From contig OX388348.1 of the NCBI GenBank assembly GCA_947579665.1, positions 9,114,001 through 9,178,000 on the forward strand: DNA of 64,000 bases, given 5' to 3'. This stretch comes from Sympetrum striolatum. Its lineage: Eukaryota > Arthropoda > Insecta > Odonata > Libellulidae. The translations under genes were made by a program, and so were the position numbers. Of this stretch, positions 1-10,490 are shown piece by piece (within the stretch, counting starts at the first letter, position 1; every line of letters begins with the position of its first letter). The notes under the pieces were generated by a model, which was not told the DNA's origin, made no database searches, and saw nothing but the letters and a program-made list of their open reading frames with translations.

Positions 1-2150
1 AAACGGCTCGAGACTTGTTACGAAGAAATTAGTGAACTAAAAAGTGAAAACTCGTCGCTAAGAAAACAGCTCAAAGACTTCTCAAATCATTCTGACGAGT
101 TAGAACAACGTTTGCTCTCTAATATTGTCGAAATTCATGGTGTTCCGATGAGCGTAAATGAAGTTTTACCAGATGTAATACGTAAGATAAGTGAATTAGG
201 CGTTGATATTGAAAAGGAATCTATCGACTACTGCCAGTGGGTGCGGCCGCGGTCAAATGGAACCAATGCTGGTGCAATAGTGGTGCGTTTCGTTAGTCAA
301 AATGTCAAGGAAAGTTTGTTGGCAAAGCGGAGGTTGAAGAGGAATTAATTCTCTTCGCCAATTGTCATTAGAACCCCCTCCACCCTTACTTGTGTACATC
401 AACGAATGGAAGGCCGTCGAAGATTGTTCAACGCAGCAAGAGACGCGAAGAAGACCTTTGGATACGTAATGGAAGAATTTTGATGCGGAAAGGCGAAAAG
501 GAGCTGGTTATAGTGCTAACTTGTATGGAAGACTTAGGTAAATTATTATTATAGCTTTATAAGATGAGAAGTTTCTTACGTGATCATTTGCTTATTTCTA
601 CCAATGAAGTGATTCAGATGCATAAAAATGTTTTTTTTGTATAGAATTTTTTGTTTGTGATACTATTTTATTATTTTTCTAATACTATTACTACCTGTTC
701 ATTACTCTTCTATTACTATTACTACTATTATACTATTCTATACTTGTTCATTTTATCTTGCAATACGTCGTACGTTTGATTTTAGCTTTATATCTCTAAT
801 TGACTGTATATTGGTGAATTCTACTTTCATTCCTACTTAGTATTCATACGGATATTTCATCAAGAAGTATACGATTGCAAAGTAAATTAGATAAAACCAA
901 CATGAATAAGACAAATGCTAGAGTTAATTCAAATAGCGATTCTAAAATAAAATTCAGTGTCATCCATCAAAATACAAGAAGTCTACGGAAAAATTTGACT
1001 ACTTCACGCTATATTTAGAGAATCTAAAATATAAACCACAAATCAACAATCTTTCCGAAAAATGGATATTTGAGTAAGAAGCATCCAGTTACCTGCTTCA
1101 TGATTATAATGAAGTGGTTATGTGAAATAATAATTATCGAGCTGGAGGTTATCATATTTGTTGGGAAGAACTATTCTTTTACATACTGTAAATTGCCTGA
1201 ATTTTCTTCTGCTGACTTGGTCAAACTAAATGCTGAATTAAATTCCAGATTTCCATTAGCCTTAATTGCAATCTATAGAATTCAATATTTACCCGTTAGA
1301 ACGTACTTAACTGACAGTAAAAGTTTCTTAGACATTTCAAAAGAAAGAAATTTACTAATGATTGGTGATATGAATTTATGTTTACTTCAACAAACAGATT
1401 TAGTTGATGAATAGCAAATTATAATGGCGAGTTCGGATGCTAGAAAAATTAATACATACTGCAACAAGGATAACAAATATAAGTGAATCATGCATAGATC
1501 ATGCGTTTCTCAGGTCTAGAGATAATATTGAGTGTTCAGCACAGGCAGTAGACTTACCGACCATCATTTAATTAAATGTGATTTGAAGATGTTGCCTAGT
1601 AATTATTGTAGAAAGATGGACGTGGACTTCAAGATCAAGGTCGACTTTTCTCTTTTGAATGAATATTAATATCGTTGCTCATGGGATGAAGGATATCAAC
1701 AAAATAATGTAAATAAAGCATATTATATATTCATAGAAAAATTGAATCAGGATATCCAATATGCTACTTTCTCTTCAGCAAACCATAAGCAATTTAAGAA
1801 AATTAAACCTTGGATATCAAGTGATTTATGTAGGAGAATCGTGAAAAGATACTTTTTATATCGAAAGATTAAGAGACAGCCAAATAACGCGAAACTTAAA
1901 AGTCATTATAAAAATTATAAATCCCAACTCAATGTTGACATATTGAAAGTGACATATTGAATTCGAAACAAAAAGAATCGTATTACATGAATTTTTTGCA
2001 ATTAAAAGAAGTGACACAGGTAAAAAAATGGAGAATTCTAGATAATATACTCGGTAAGAATATGACGAGTATGCAAGCTACTTTATATGGGTACATCCGA
2101 AGAAGCGTATCATAGATAGCGGTGGTATAAATTCTGGTTGCTCTACAGTT
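1..2150 (+). mobile_element. Non-LTR retrotransposon relic (ORF1 C-terminal part, endonuclease start, ORF2 linker)
   Basis: This is a decayed LINE that runs in from the left edge of the window. Positions 1-350 are open and encode a leucine/glutamate-rich coiled-coil segment followed by a segment containing VEIHGVP, typical of ORF1 proteins in CR1/Jockey-like elements. After a frameshift near 348, positions 405-540 still read as RRLFNAARDAKKTFGYV, the usual ORF1 C-terminus. ORF2 begins near 955: the reading SVIHQNTRSLRKNF, then LENLKYKPQI, matches the N-terminus of an APE-type endonuclease. Positions 1742-1960 give WISSDLCRRIVKR and PNNAKLKSHYKNY, the linker before the reverse transcriptase. 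Stops and frameshifts separate the pieces, so no product is expected. The reverse transcriptase itself is not visible here. The clade assignment is uncertain. Confidence 0.75.
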
Positions 2151-2339
2151 TAAAAAAATGTAGGAAACATGCTAATGTCCAAATTTTTCAATTGTTTTAA
2201 ATGAAATGAGCAAGCACCGAAACACTCGAAGAAACTCACGAATACAATCTAAAAACAGCTGTCTTAGTAGTGAGCGATGAATGAAATTTGGTATCTTCGT
2301 TTCCAAGGTCTGCTCCCATATTCTGATGCATGGGCTTTT

Positions 2340-2600
2340 ATTCATTCTCTTGCAGGATATAGAAAAGTGTACATTTCTTTTTCCTTGGTTTCAATCTTGT
2401 TCATAACTGATGATATGGAAGTTACCGGGATATGAGACTTGCTAAAAATGGAACTGATTAAGTAAATGCTACTCGAAGAGTCACTGTGCTTCACGCACAA
2501 GTATTCTGATGAACGCGAACGACCTCATTTTGCCTCATTCCCCTCTCCAGAATGTTTCTTCTCTAAAGGGAATGAGGTTCGCCTTTCGGGCTGACATCTT
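2340..2600 (-). mobile_element. LINE fragment related to the 24.8-26.6 kb element
   Basis: The plus-strand sequence here aligns by eye with 25210-25565 in the minus-strand LINE. Shared landmarks, in the same order, are an 'aaaagt-acac' start, 'tcttgttcat/tcttgatcat', 'aaatg-tactc-agag', 'tgtgcttca' and a shared 'gccttcgggctga' end. It therefore looks like a diverged fragment of the same LINE family in minus orientation. No open frame survives. Divergence is high, so the boundaries are approximate. Confidence 0.5.
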
Positions 2601-3021
2601 CAACAGCATTCACGCCAAAGACGCAAACCACGATGCGATTGTTTTTTGGCGAACTGTTAAGTAGATGTACGAATGGTATGTGCTCCTACAAATTTGAACA
2701 GAGATCACTCTTATCGAGAAAAATTCTTTCTACGCCCGATATTTGATGTAACATTTACAATATTCGTTTATTTTCCTTCGCATGCGCAGTCACAACGCAA
2801 CAAACGGCTACGAAAAAGATTCAGGTGGAAATTCTCGGCGTGTCAGAGAAACTTTGCTTTTTCTAACGATCGTGAGTTACGGAGCTAATTTAGTGAAAAG
2901 GAAGCAAAACTATTACCGTCTCTGCAGAGTTGCACCTCTGAGTACTTGTGGTTAATTTTGGATTTCGTTGTAACTTTGTAGATCTCTTGGCTCCTTATAA
3001 TTACGTTTTCTGTTTACTCAC

Positions 3022-3231
3022 ACAGGACTTCGATGGTGTGCTTCTGTACTAGTGGGTCCCACGGCGGAGGCCTCTCCACTCTGCATTCGTACTCTCCGTG
3101 GTCGTCCGCTATGACAGTGGCCACTTCCAACCCGTTGTTGGGGCCCATCTTAACCCTGTCCACAATGCTGGAAGACCCATGGGAGTCTGCAAGAAGCATA
3201 TCACCTCGCCACCACTGGACCCGGTTGTCCC
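3022..3231 (-). CDS. Ig-superfamily adhesion protein, exon 3 (second half of first Ig domain)
   Basis: This 210-bp coding exon on the minus strand follows a pyrimidine-rich acceptor ending in cag and stops at a GTGAGT donor (3016-3021). It begins with two bases that complete a glycine codon from the previous exon. It then encodes DNRVQWWRGD (the conserved core tryptophan of the Ig fold), a variable stretch, and DDHGEYECRV, which carries the D-x-G-x-Y-x-C motif with the second disulfide cysteine (residue 106 of the joined protein). The segment ends HTIEVL, the usual end of an Ig strand G. The exon ends in phase 1. The next exon must lie at lower coordinates and is not seen in the window. The family is the lachesin/wrapper/IgLON class; the exact member is not certain. 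Confidence 0.9.
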
Positions 3232-4781
3232 CTGGAAAGGGTAAAGTCGATCGGAATTCATATTTGATTATGAAGAGAAATCTCCGGTAATATTAGATTG
3301 CATGATAATGCACTTAACTTTCAGGACGTTGCTTTTCTTCTATAAAATGTAGGACTAGGATTTTTAATATTTAATGATTCTTGGCTCCAAATCAGCAATG
3401 AAAAATATTTTCACGTTGAATATAAGATACTAAATATTTTACTTTCCAAGCAAAGGAAATAGCCAAGGCAAAGATCGAGGCGTTAACTTAATAAGGATGA
3501 TTTAAAATTTATTATTGCTTTTCATGGATAAAAGTATTTTATGAGATAAAGTATAGTTTTGGACGCAGCAGATAAATTCTATTTCTTTTGAATTCTCTTA
3601 TCATCTCCAATTCCACATTTAAAAGCACTGTGACTAATAAAACTATTCAGGAAACAAAAGTCGTGAAATTTATCATCAAATGCACAAAAAGGTATTTATT
3701 TATACTGTAACTTATTTCGAGTTTGCTTGAAATTGATTTGGGCAGCTAATCTATCTTTATTTAATCTACCTTTAAGAATTCTCTTTAGTTCAGAAAAATT
3801 ACTACAAATCATTCACATCAAATGGCTCTCCAATTTTTTTTTGTCCTTGCTTGCCCTTGTTTTTATCCATTGACTAGCCTTACAACTAAATTCTGAAATT
3901 GAAACTAACATTTGTTCAATCCCAAATCTTCCTCATACGATATGTACATTTTTGCTTTCCGGAAACTTTGCATAAAATCTCTTTTCTCATAAACCTTGAC
4001 AGCTCTTATTTGATGGTGGTGGGTATTTTTAAAGGGGAATTATGATAGAGCCATTGAAGAAGAAAGATGACCAAATTGGTAGAGTTAATTTAACGCATCT
4101 ATTGATCTCCCGGAACGGTTTCGAAATCAGATGGGAAAGGGTTTACATCACCTTCCAATGAACGTTTATTATTTTAAATAAGAATACTAGAAACTTCAAT
4201 ATTACGTCGACATACATTTGGAGCTGCCATGATCCAAACGATCTCTCCAGCGAGGTGGCCCTCGATGCTTAGCAACGGATTCTCCACAGATGCAATCGGA
4301 CAAAGGACCCGTCAAGTGGATCAAAATAGCTCGGCTTGAATGGCTTAATCGTCGGCCTTTTTTGATCGCCTTTGTAATCCTTTTCATCGTAAGAACACGG
4401 AGTGTCATAATCCTTTTAAAGTATGGACCGAGACATGTTAGATTGCTTTTGTTCGCTACTTAAAATAAAGCATGAAAGATTATCTAAATTTAAGCTCGAA
4501 CTGTCATATTCATTTTGGTAATTTGTTGTTGAATGTAATTTGAATTGATTTGAATTGGTTGAATGCAATTATAATTGCATTTTTGAGGTAGTAAGACAGG
4601 TGGAAGGGTCGCTACCCCCCAAACCGTCATAAAACTGACCATTCCTCGGCGGAGGGACCTAATCTGCTACCTAATCTCACTAGGGGATAGTGAAGGTACA
4701 CTGGCAATAATGAATACGATTTGAAAAATTATAAACAATTGAAATTAGCATAATTTTGTTTACTTACTCGTATCATCGTCC

Positions 4782-5037
4782 AAAGAGTGGTACCAGCGTC
4801 TTTTGGCCGACGTTCTACGGTGAAATGGTTACCATAGTTTATGAGAATTATGCGGTGGCGTGAAACTTATGGTGAGGTATAAAATTTGAAATGGCATGAA
4901 ATCCACCAACCCAACACAACCCAACCCAACCCAACCCATCCCAGCGTTGCCATGTGTTCTCAGCTACTTTCTAGCACAATTATTAAAATCCTTATCTTTC
5001 GTCGTAGAACGTCGATCGAAAAAAGCTGGTACCTCTC
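4782..5037. mobile_element. Short inverted-repeat element (MITE-like) with internal (CCCAA)n
   Basis: The left end (4782-4825) contains CCAAAGAGTGGTACCAGC followed by CGACGTTCTACG. The right end (4998-5037) is its imperfect inverted copy. Between them is a run of CCCAA units (4906-4940). A related sequence with 'gaggtaccagcgtctttgga' and a TTGGG-rich patch occurs at 12308-12550, so this is a repeat family. No target-site duplication was identified and the superfamily is unknown. Confidence 0.55.
4906..4940. repeat. (CCCAA)n microsatellite
   Basis: About six CCCAA pentamers with minor variation, inside the inverted-repeat element at 4782-5037. Similar TTGGG/CCCAA runs occur at 12427-12450, 30385-30422 and 57750-57782. 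Confidence 0.85.
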
Positions 5038-5459
5038 TTTGGACGGAGGATCCTGTGGTTGAGGTCATCGGGGGCCTTTGACGAATGTTCTGGCAGAGCA
5101 GCGGAGAATATTTTATTTCTTAGTACTACGAACATGACGACAGTTCAAACGAACTAGATCAGTACTCAATTCATATCTAAAAGACTTAAGTAAAAGTACA
5201 ATATTTAATTGAATCATTATTATTTTTGCCGTCGACATTGATACTCGTTAGCGAGGTTAGCCGAAAAATCACCGCAAATGCCGCGAAGATTAAAAATTAT
5301 ATCCTCTGAATGCTATTGATTTAAGACTGATCAATTTCTGCCCTTCACTTTTCACATACCTGTTTAGTGGATTTGCTATTGAGTTGCCTTCCGCAGCTTT
5401 CCACCGATCCTCCATGAAATACTTTTTGATTAAATTCAAATTTTCAAGAGGCTACTCAC

Positions 5460-5582
5460 CCAAGTTATCCACGTAGCAAGGAAGCACCACGGTGTCATTT
5501 TCTGTCGTCTTTATCTTCGTGGGAACGCTGACGAAGGATGGAAGTCCATCGTCTTGATATTCCTCCACAACTCCCACGACCC
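5460..5582 (-). CDS. Ig-superfamily adhesion protein, exon 2 (first half of first Ig domain)
   Basis: This 123-bp minus-strand exon has a strong acceptor (T-rich tract, then actcgcag) and a GTGAGT donor at 5454-5459. It is read from phase 1 to phase 1 and encodes the mature N-terminus (acidic, EEYQDDG), PSFVSVPTKIK, and ENDTVVLPCYVDNLG. The LPC cysteine (residue 51 of the joined protein) is the first disulfide cysteine, and NDT at residue 44 is a possible N-glycosylation site. The final G codon is split and is completed exactly by exon 3, so the tryptophan follows at the correct Ig spacing of 12-13 residues after the cysteine. Splitting an Ig domain between its C and W strands by a phase-1 intron is common in this family. 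Confidence 0.9.
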
Positions 5583-5796
5583 CTGCGAGTAAAAAAGTAG
5601 GCTTTGTCAGAAATGAGTGCCAATGGATCGAGGGTGACCGCCTCAAGTATTTGAACCTAAAGACGCTTTTCATCACCAACAAACAAAAAACGTGTCCTGC
5701 GATGACCGAACATATCAGTCGTGTCGGCGGTTGAGCGTCAATTGCTGACCTAATTGGTCGAAATGAAAAACTGGCTTGATCCACATTTATTACGCT

Positions 5797-5823
5797 ATAT
5801 AATAACAATAATAATAATAATAA
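5797..5823. repeat. (AAT)n microsatellite
   Basis: A run of AAT triplets in the Ig gene's first intron, next to the left end of the fold-back element. Simple replication-slippage repeat. Confidence 0.85.
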
Positions 5824-5885
5824 ATCGTCTTTATTTGGTCGAGATTGAGACTTAAAAGTCTCTTCTTCCATCCAACCCATATATA

Positions 5886-7917
5886 TATACGAGTAAAATG
5901 TAGCTTGCATACTGCAAGCAGATCGGCAATACTAATTTCATATCGGCATCATATCGGGACGGTCCTCAAAAGAAAAAAAAAAGGATTTAAATTTTTCTTA
6001 AAATTCGCTGACATTTCATCGTCTGGCATCGAACCTGGGTCTTACTGGTGAACTTACTATGCAGCACAATAGAAGATCACCATCTATAACTATGTGTGAA
6101 AATTCAAACAGAAATATTGGCTACAACTGCCTCAAAAGACGTTCTAATTTTCACGAATGTAAATGGCTCTCTGGATTCGAACCAAGGACGATCTAGGAAA
6201 TCTTAAACATAATTTTAAAATGCATCTAAGATTTCTATCTACATGCCGAATTTCAAGTTTCTATATTGTTGGAAAAGGGTTCAAAATAATTATTGAAAAT
6301 CGGATAAATTACTGATTGTAGAGGCGCCTGGTGTCGAACCCAGGAAATATTTGTAGCTGTGAATGCACAGTATGACTTTTTAAAACTTAATATTATTTCA
6401 TGCTAAGTTTGAAGTCGATATCACATAGGAAAGTACCTAAAACTTTTATCTGTTATCTCCATAAGAAATGCATTGAGGAATGTAAATGGCTCTCTGGGAT
6501 CGAACCAAGGACCATCAGCGAATATTTAAAATTTGATTATGATATATATTTATGATCTACAACTCCATGCCGAATTTTAAGTTTCCATGCCATCGGGAAA
6601 GGGTCCAAAAAAATCTTAGAAATCGCCACAATGCATTTTAAACGGCCGATTTTTGCCTCGACCTAGCATCGAACCCAGGATATTTTCAGCAAAAGTCATT
6701 TATGTTTTCGATAGATCATGACCATATATATAGGCTCCTTGAGTTTCGATTCATTACCTATCCGGAAAGTATTTTTTTTTAATTTCTGAAAATCAAAGCA
6801 ATGCATTTAAACGGGAAAAATCGGGATTTTGGGGTCCTCTGGAATCGAACCTATAACACTGCAGTTCAAATTCACATTTTTTCTGGCGGTTACCCGTTAT
6901 GGCCAATACGTTGTAAAAATTTCAAGTAAATCACGCTTGTGGTTTAGGCTGTGAATTAGTATCCTATCTATCTATCTATCTATTATATATAGATGCTTCT
7001 CCGGATTCATTCATATAGATAGATAGATAGAAACTCTAGGAGCCTTTATATATGGTCATGATCTATCGGAAACAGTAATGACTTACTCGCAAAATATCCT
7101 AGGTTCGATGCTAGGGCGATGCAAAAATCCGCCGTTTAAAATACATTGAGGTAGTTTTTCATTATTTTATTTGACGCACTTATCAAAATAATAGGAAGTT
7201 CTTGCTTCGCTACAAGATATATATTAAGAATTGGTTTCAGAAATAAAATTAGAAAAGACTGTAAATTTCCTGGGTTCGATGCCAGAGCACATTATAATTT
7301 CTCTCATAAGGAATATAAGGGAAAAGTAGGACGTCGTTTGAAGCTGTTACACCCAATATTTCTTCTTGAATTTTCACATATAGTTAGGGGTGGTGATCTT
7401 CTGTACAGCTGCATAGAAGCTATTACCAGAAAGACCCGGGTTCGAACCCAGGTGGTAAATATATCCCCCATTTCAAATACATTGCGGTAGATTTAATTAT
7501 TTTTTTAATGTATTTATCGAAATAAAAGGAAGTTCTTGCTTTGCTAGAAGATGTATATTAAGACTCGGCTTAAGAAAAAAATTAGATACGACAATGCTGT
7601 TCCTGGGTTCGATGCCAGAGCACATTAAAATTTCTCACATAAGGAATATATGTAAAAAGTAGGACGTCGTTTGAGGCAGTTGCAGCCAATATTTCTGCTT
7701 GAATTTTCACACATAGTTAGAGATGGTGATCTTCTATTGTGCTGCATAGTAAATTTACCAGAAAGACCGGGGATTGATGCCAGATGATTAAAATGCAGCG
7801 AATTTTCAGAATATTTTCACTCCTTTTTTTTTGTTGAGGACCGTCCCGATATGATGCCGATATGAAATTAGTGTTGTCGATCTGCTTGCAGTATGCAAGC
7901 TACATTTTACTCGTATA
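5886..7917. mobile_element. Fold-back element with arms built of ~165-bp units carrying tRNA T-arm-like motifs
   Basis: The outer 90 bp at each end are near-perfect inverted copies: TATACGAGTAAAATG at 5886 and its reverse complement ending at 7917. Each copy includes the small hairpin GCTTGCA-tac-TGCAAGC and the segment 'gggacggtcctca'. Further inward the arms keep matching: 6630-6745 pairs with 7038-7145. They meet in a microsatellite centre (CTAT)n/(GATA)n at 6963-7031. Each arm is made of repeated units that contain a motif like CCTGGGTTCGATGCCAGG, the shape of a tRNA T-arm and Pol III B box. I count eleven, centred near 6030, 6178, 6335, 6500, 6668 and 6844 (minus orientation) and 7105, 7275, 7443, 7608 and 7774 (plus). 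Spacing is 148-176 bp. No protein is encoded. The architecture resembles FB-type fold-back transposons; the T-arm content is not something I can assign to a named family. Confidence 0.8.
6963..7031. repeat. (CTAT)n ... (GATA)n palindromic microsatellite at the fold-back centre
   Basis: Several CTAT units (6963-6982) face several GATA units (7015-7031) across a 32-bp core that includes 'gatgcttctccggattcat'. The two runs are reverse complements and can pair. This marks the junction between the two arms. Confidence 0.8.
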
Positions 7918-7925
7918 GGTATATA

Positions 7926-7962
7926 CATGAATGAATCCGGAGAAGCATCTATATATAATAGA
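7926..7962. repeat. Inverted copy of the fold-back centre
   Basis: The sequence around GAATGAATCCGGAGAAGC followed by ATCTATATATAATAGA is the reverse complement of 6978-7014, with about one mismatch in 36. It lies just outside the right arm of the fold-back element, so the right arm is itself bracketed by a 36-bp inverted pair. Confidence 0.85.
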
Positions 7963-9943
7963 TATGCTATATGCACTTACATATGTTTCGACGCTTAGTC
8001 TCTTTAGCAGAAGAATACAACAGTAGTGAGGCTTAATGTCGTTGAGGGGGTGGGGTATGGCCAGAAGAGGGGGTGGAATGTGCAATTAAACGTGCACAAA
8101 TCAGTATTGTAAAAGTTTAAATGGCTATTTATTTGTGATTGTAGAAACAAGTAATTTATTTCAAATGGTTTCAGATGGCGAAAGTAGTTTTTATTTCCGA
8201 ATATTTTGGGAAACGAGTTGAATTCGCGATCCAAGGCTTAAATATCGACACCGCGATCAGTGATAGACGCACGGCAGGGGGTGTAGCGGCTCAGTACTGG
8301 TTCCGCTGCAGTTACCATGATCGTAAACTTTTCGGAGTATTTTCAATCCCAAAAATTCATTCCTGCGGTTTAGTTTCCGCAATTTAAAAGGGGAAAACCG
8401 TTACTCAGTCATTGGCGACGAACTCGATTGAAGCTTATCATCTTTTTCGATTATTTGAAATACATTTAAACAAACGTGCTGTTCTTACTTTAGTATGGTA
8501 AAGTAAAAATAATGTTCGTTTAAATCATGCTCGTAAAATTTCTTTCTGAGTGGCAGGAAAAGGCAGTGATTTTTAAATTTTCATATACGCGTGCATTCGT
8601 GCATCTTGTATTGAATGTCAATTCAAGGGGCGACCTAGTAATTTAATCTGAAACATTATGTTAAGGTGAGAGCTGTATGTGAGATCTGAATAAATAAATA
8701 AAGATGGCCGGATAGTAATTTTCCAGATGGAAAAATAGTATTTATTCCAATAGATTGAAATTCAGCGAAAACATATGGCTGGTTAAGGATATCGACAGGG
8801 ACTCAAAATTTCGCCATATTTATGATATTTCTGAGTAGTGGAATTCTCCACGGGATGAAAAATCTTGTCTTTGGCTGTGGAATCGGTTTTTTGTAATGAG
8901 ATTGAATTGCGGAGGCTTCCGCCATGGCGGCCGTCAGTGGCGATTGACGGGCGTCGGTGGCGATTGACGGGGGGAGACATTTCAGCGAAACCGATTCTGA
9001 AACATGGCCCTGTGCGAAATCGAGGTGAACAACAAGCATTTGCGAAACAAGAAATAACTAGCATTTGCGGAGCTTAGAGCCAAACCGCTCTAAAAAACTG
9101 TAAATAATTGTTAAGTACCACTAAAAAAATTTTTATCGAATGGCGTTGCCAAAAAGAAACAGCGGACAATCCGAATAATTTCCGTTTCACAGGATTAATT
9201 TAAATGTCAAATATATATGTTACGACTCTTAATATACGCAGATGGGGACAAGTGTCCAGCGGTTCCATAAGACGGCAAAGACGCAGTGCTTCCCAAGTTA
9301 GAGTGTTGCAATAATACTTCGATGAATCACCTTTCCATATTATAGAAAATGGAATTTTTATAGTAATGGGATTTTTTATAGTTAACCTTAGTGCTGCCAT
9401 TCATAATAGTTATTACTCATTAACGGATCCTTTTCGTATCTATTGAACATAAAACAAATATATTTTCGAATTAAAAGACGCTAAGTGACTTTCAGTTCGG
9501 ATATGTCTTTGCACGAGGCCACGCCTTCGAATATCGATTTCATTAAATATATTTAGTTATCATTTCTCACACATCCGACATTTAGACGTTCCTTTATGAA
9601 ACACACTTTGCGACAAATTGTCTCAACGCAACTTACTTGGTTCTAAATTGATTTCGGAATTTCAGGTCAGCTCACTACATTTTAACCAAAATCGTCGTAT
9701 TTTCTAACCGATATTAGATGAATTCCCGGTAATTGTGGGAAAAATCTGCAAATTCAATCAAATCCCAAAACAATTGATGTGTAAAATTGCAGAGGATTAC
9801 TAGTCGTGTCACCTTAAACACCATTTTCTGAATTGTTTTAACTTCTGATTAGCAAACGGCGTTGATTAATGAGGTATTCGAGCTTGTATGCCTTGATTTG
9901 GAGTATCTTCTTGCGTCACTCGTGAATTACTCATGTCCACATC
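7963..9943. other. Intronic stretch without recognised features
   Basis: Part of the Ig gene's first intron. A G+C-richer patch at 8880-9000 contains a repeated 'tggcgattgacgg' 20 bp apart. No credible coding frame, RNA gene or transposon end was recognised. Confidence 0.5.
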
Positions 9944-9998
9944 GACGTATGCACACCCAAACTCCTCTCGGCGTGTGGCAGGGGATGTATAAAACACG
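9944..9998 (-). mobile_element. LINE 3'-end fragment (reverse orientation)
   Basis: The reverse complement reads 'acatcccctgccacacgcc' and is closely similar to the 3' tail of the LINE at 10440. It lies just before that copy in the opposite direction, giving a small inverted arrangement of two LINE tails. Confidence 0.55.
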
Positions 9999-10024
9999 GA
10001 TCTTCTTTCTTAAGCGATCAATAT

Positions 10025-10490
10025 CGGTCGTCGTTCACAGAACGATGAATAATTGTATGGGATCCGGCGGATGAAACGTGTACTCGCGAACTCGAGAAAG
10101 TGCAGCGTAAAACGGTTCGTTTTGTTAAGAAATGCTACGATAAAAAAGCAAGCGTTACAGAAATGCTCTAAAACGTAGGTTGGGAATCCTTGAAAGAAAG
10201 GAGATTGGAAGCTAGGCTGCGATTGCTTAGAAAATACAGGGAAACTACATTTTCGGAAGATACAATCGGTATCATGCAACCCCCCTGTTACCTCGGTCGA
10301 TCCGATAATGACCGCAAGTTAAGAGAAATAGATTCTAGGACGAATCGTTTTAGAGATTCGTTCTTTCCACGAACGATACGGGACAATAACCGAATAAGGA
10401 AGTAGTTTAGATTCAACTGGTGCTTACACCCCCTGCCACACGCCGAAAGGCGGCTTGCAGGGTATTAATGTAGATGTAGAATTGTAGCGA
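10025..10490 (+). mobile_element. CR1/Jockey-like LINE, 3' end (C-terminus of ORF2 and tail)
   Basis: The plus strand encodes, in pieces, VWDPADE, then RELEKVQRKTVRFVKKCYDK, ASVTEML, a stop, then NVGWESLKERR and onward to RTNRFRDSFFPRTIRDNN. This is the C-terminal tail domain after the reverse transcriptase. It ends with a stop, then the 3' tail 'cttacaccccctgccac', GCCGAAAGGC and 'gcttgcaggg', and a short ATGTAGATGTAGA microsatellite typical of CR1-type 3' ends. It is 5'-truncated, as LINE copies usually are. The copy at 20170-20700 is homologous throughout. Confidence 0.85.

Larger units (their letters stand above)
3232..5459 (-). other. Intron 2 of the Ig gene
   Basis: This is the 2.2-kb intron between exons 2 and 3, bounded by GTGAGT on the 5' side and a pyrimidine tract with cag on the 3' side. 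From 3232 to 4780 I see only AT-rich sequence without a recognisable gene. Positions 4782-5037 hold an inverted-repeat element with a (CCCAA)n tract, listed separately. The rest is unremarkable. Confidence 0.8.

Noticed and set aside
3033..3290. 85-codon plus-strand open frame
   Set aside because: Antisense shadow of Ig exon 3, which has splice sites and conserved Ig residues.
6020..7785. Functional tRNA genes at the T-arm motifs
   Set aside because: No D arm, anticodon arm or acceptor stem could be paired around any of the eleven motifs; they are T-arm-like only.
5886..7917. Helitron or Helentron, because of the terminal GCTTGCA-tac-TGCAAGC hairpin
   Set aside because: The hairpin is at both ends as part of long inverted repeats, with no CTRR terminus or 5' TC; this does not fit a Helitron.
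5886..7917. CRISPR-like array (regular ~165-bp motif spacing)
   Set aside because: Spacing is too long, units are mutually similar rather than unique spacers, and the DNA is eukaryotic.
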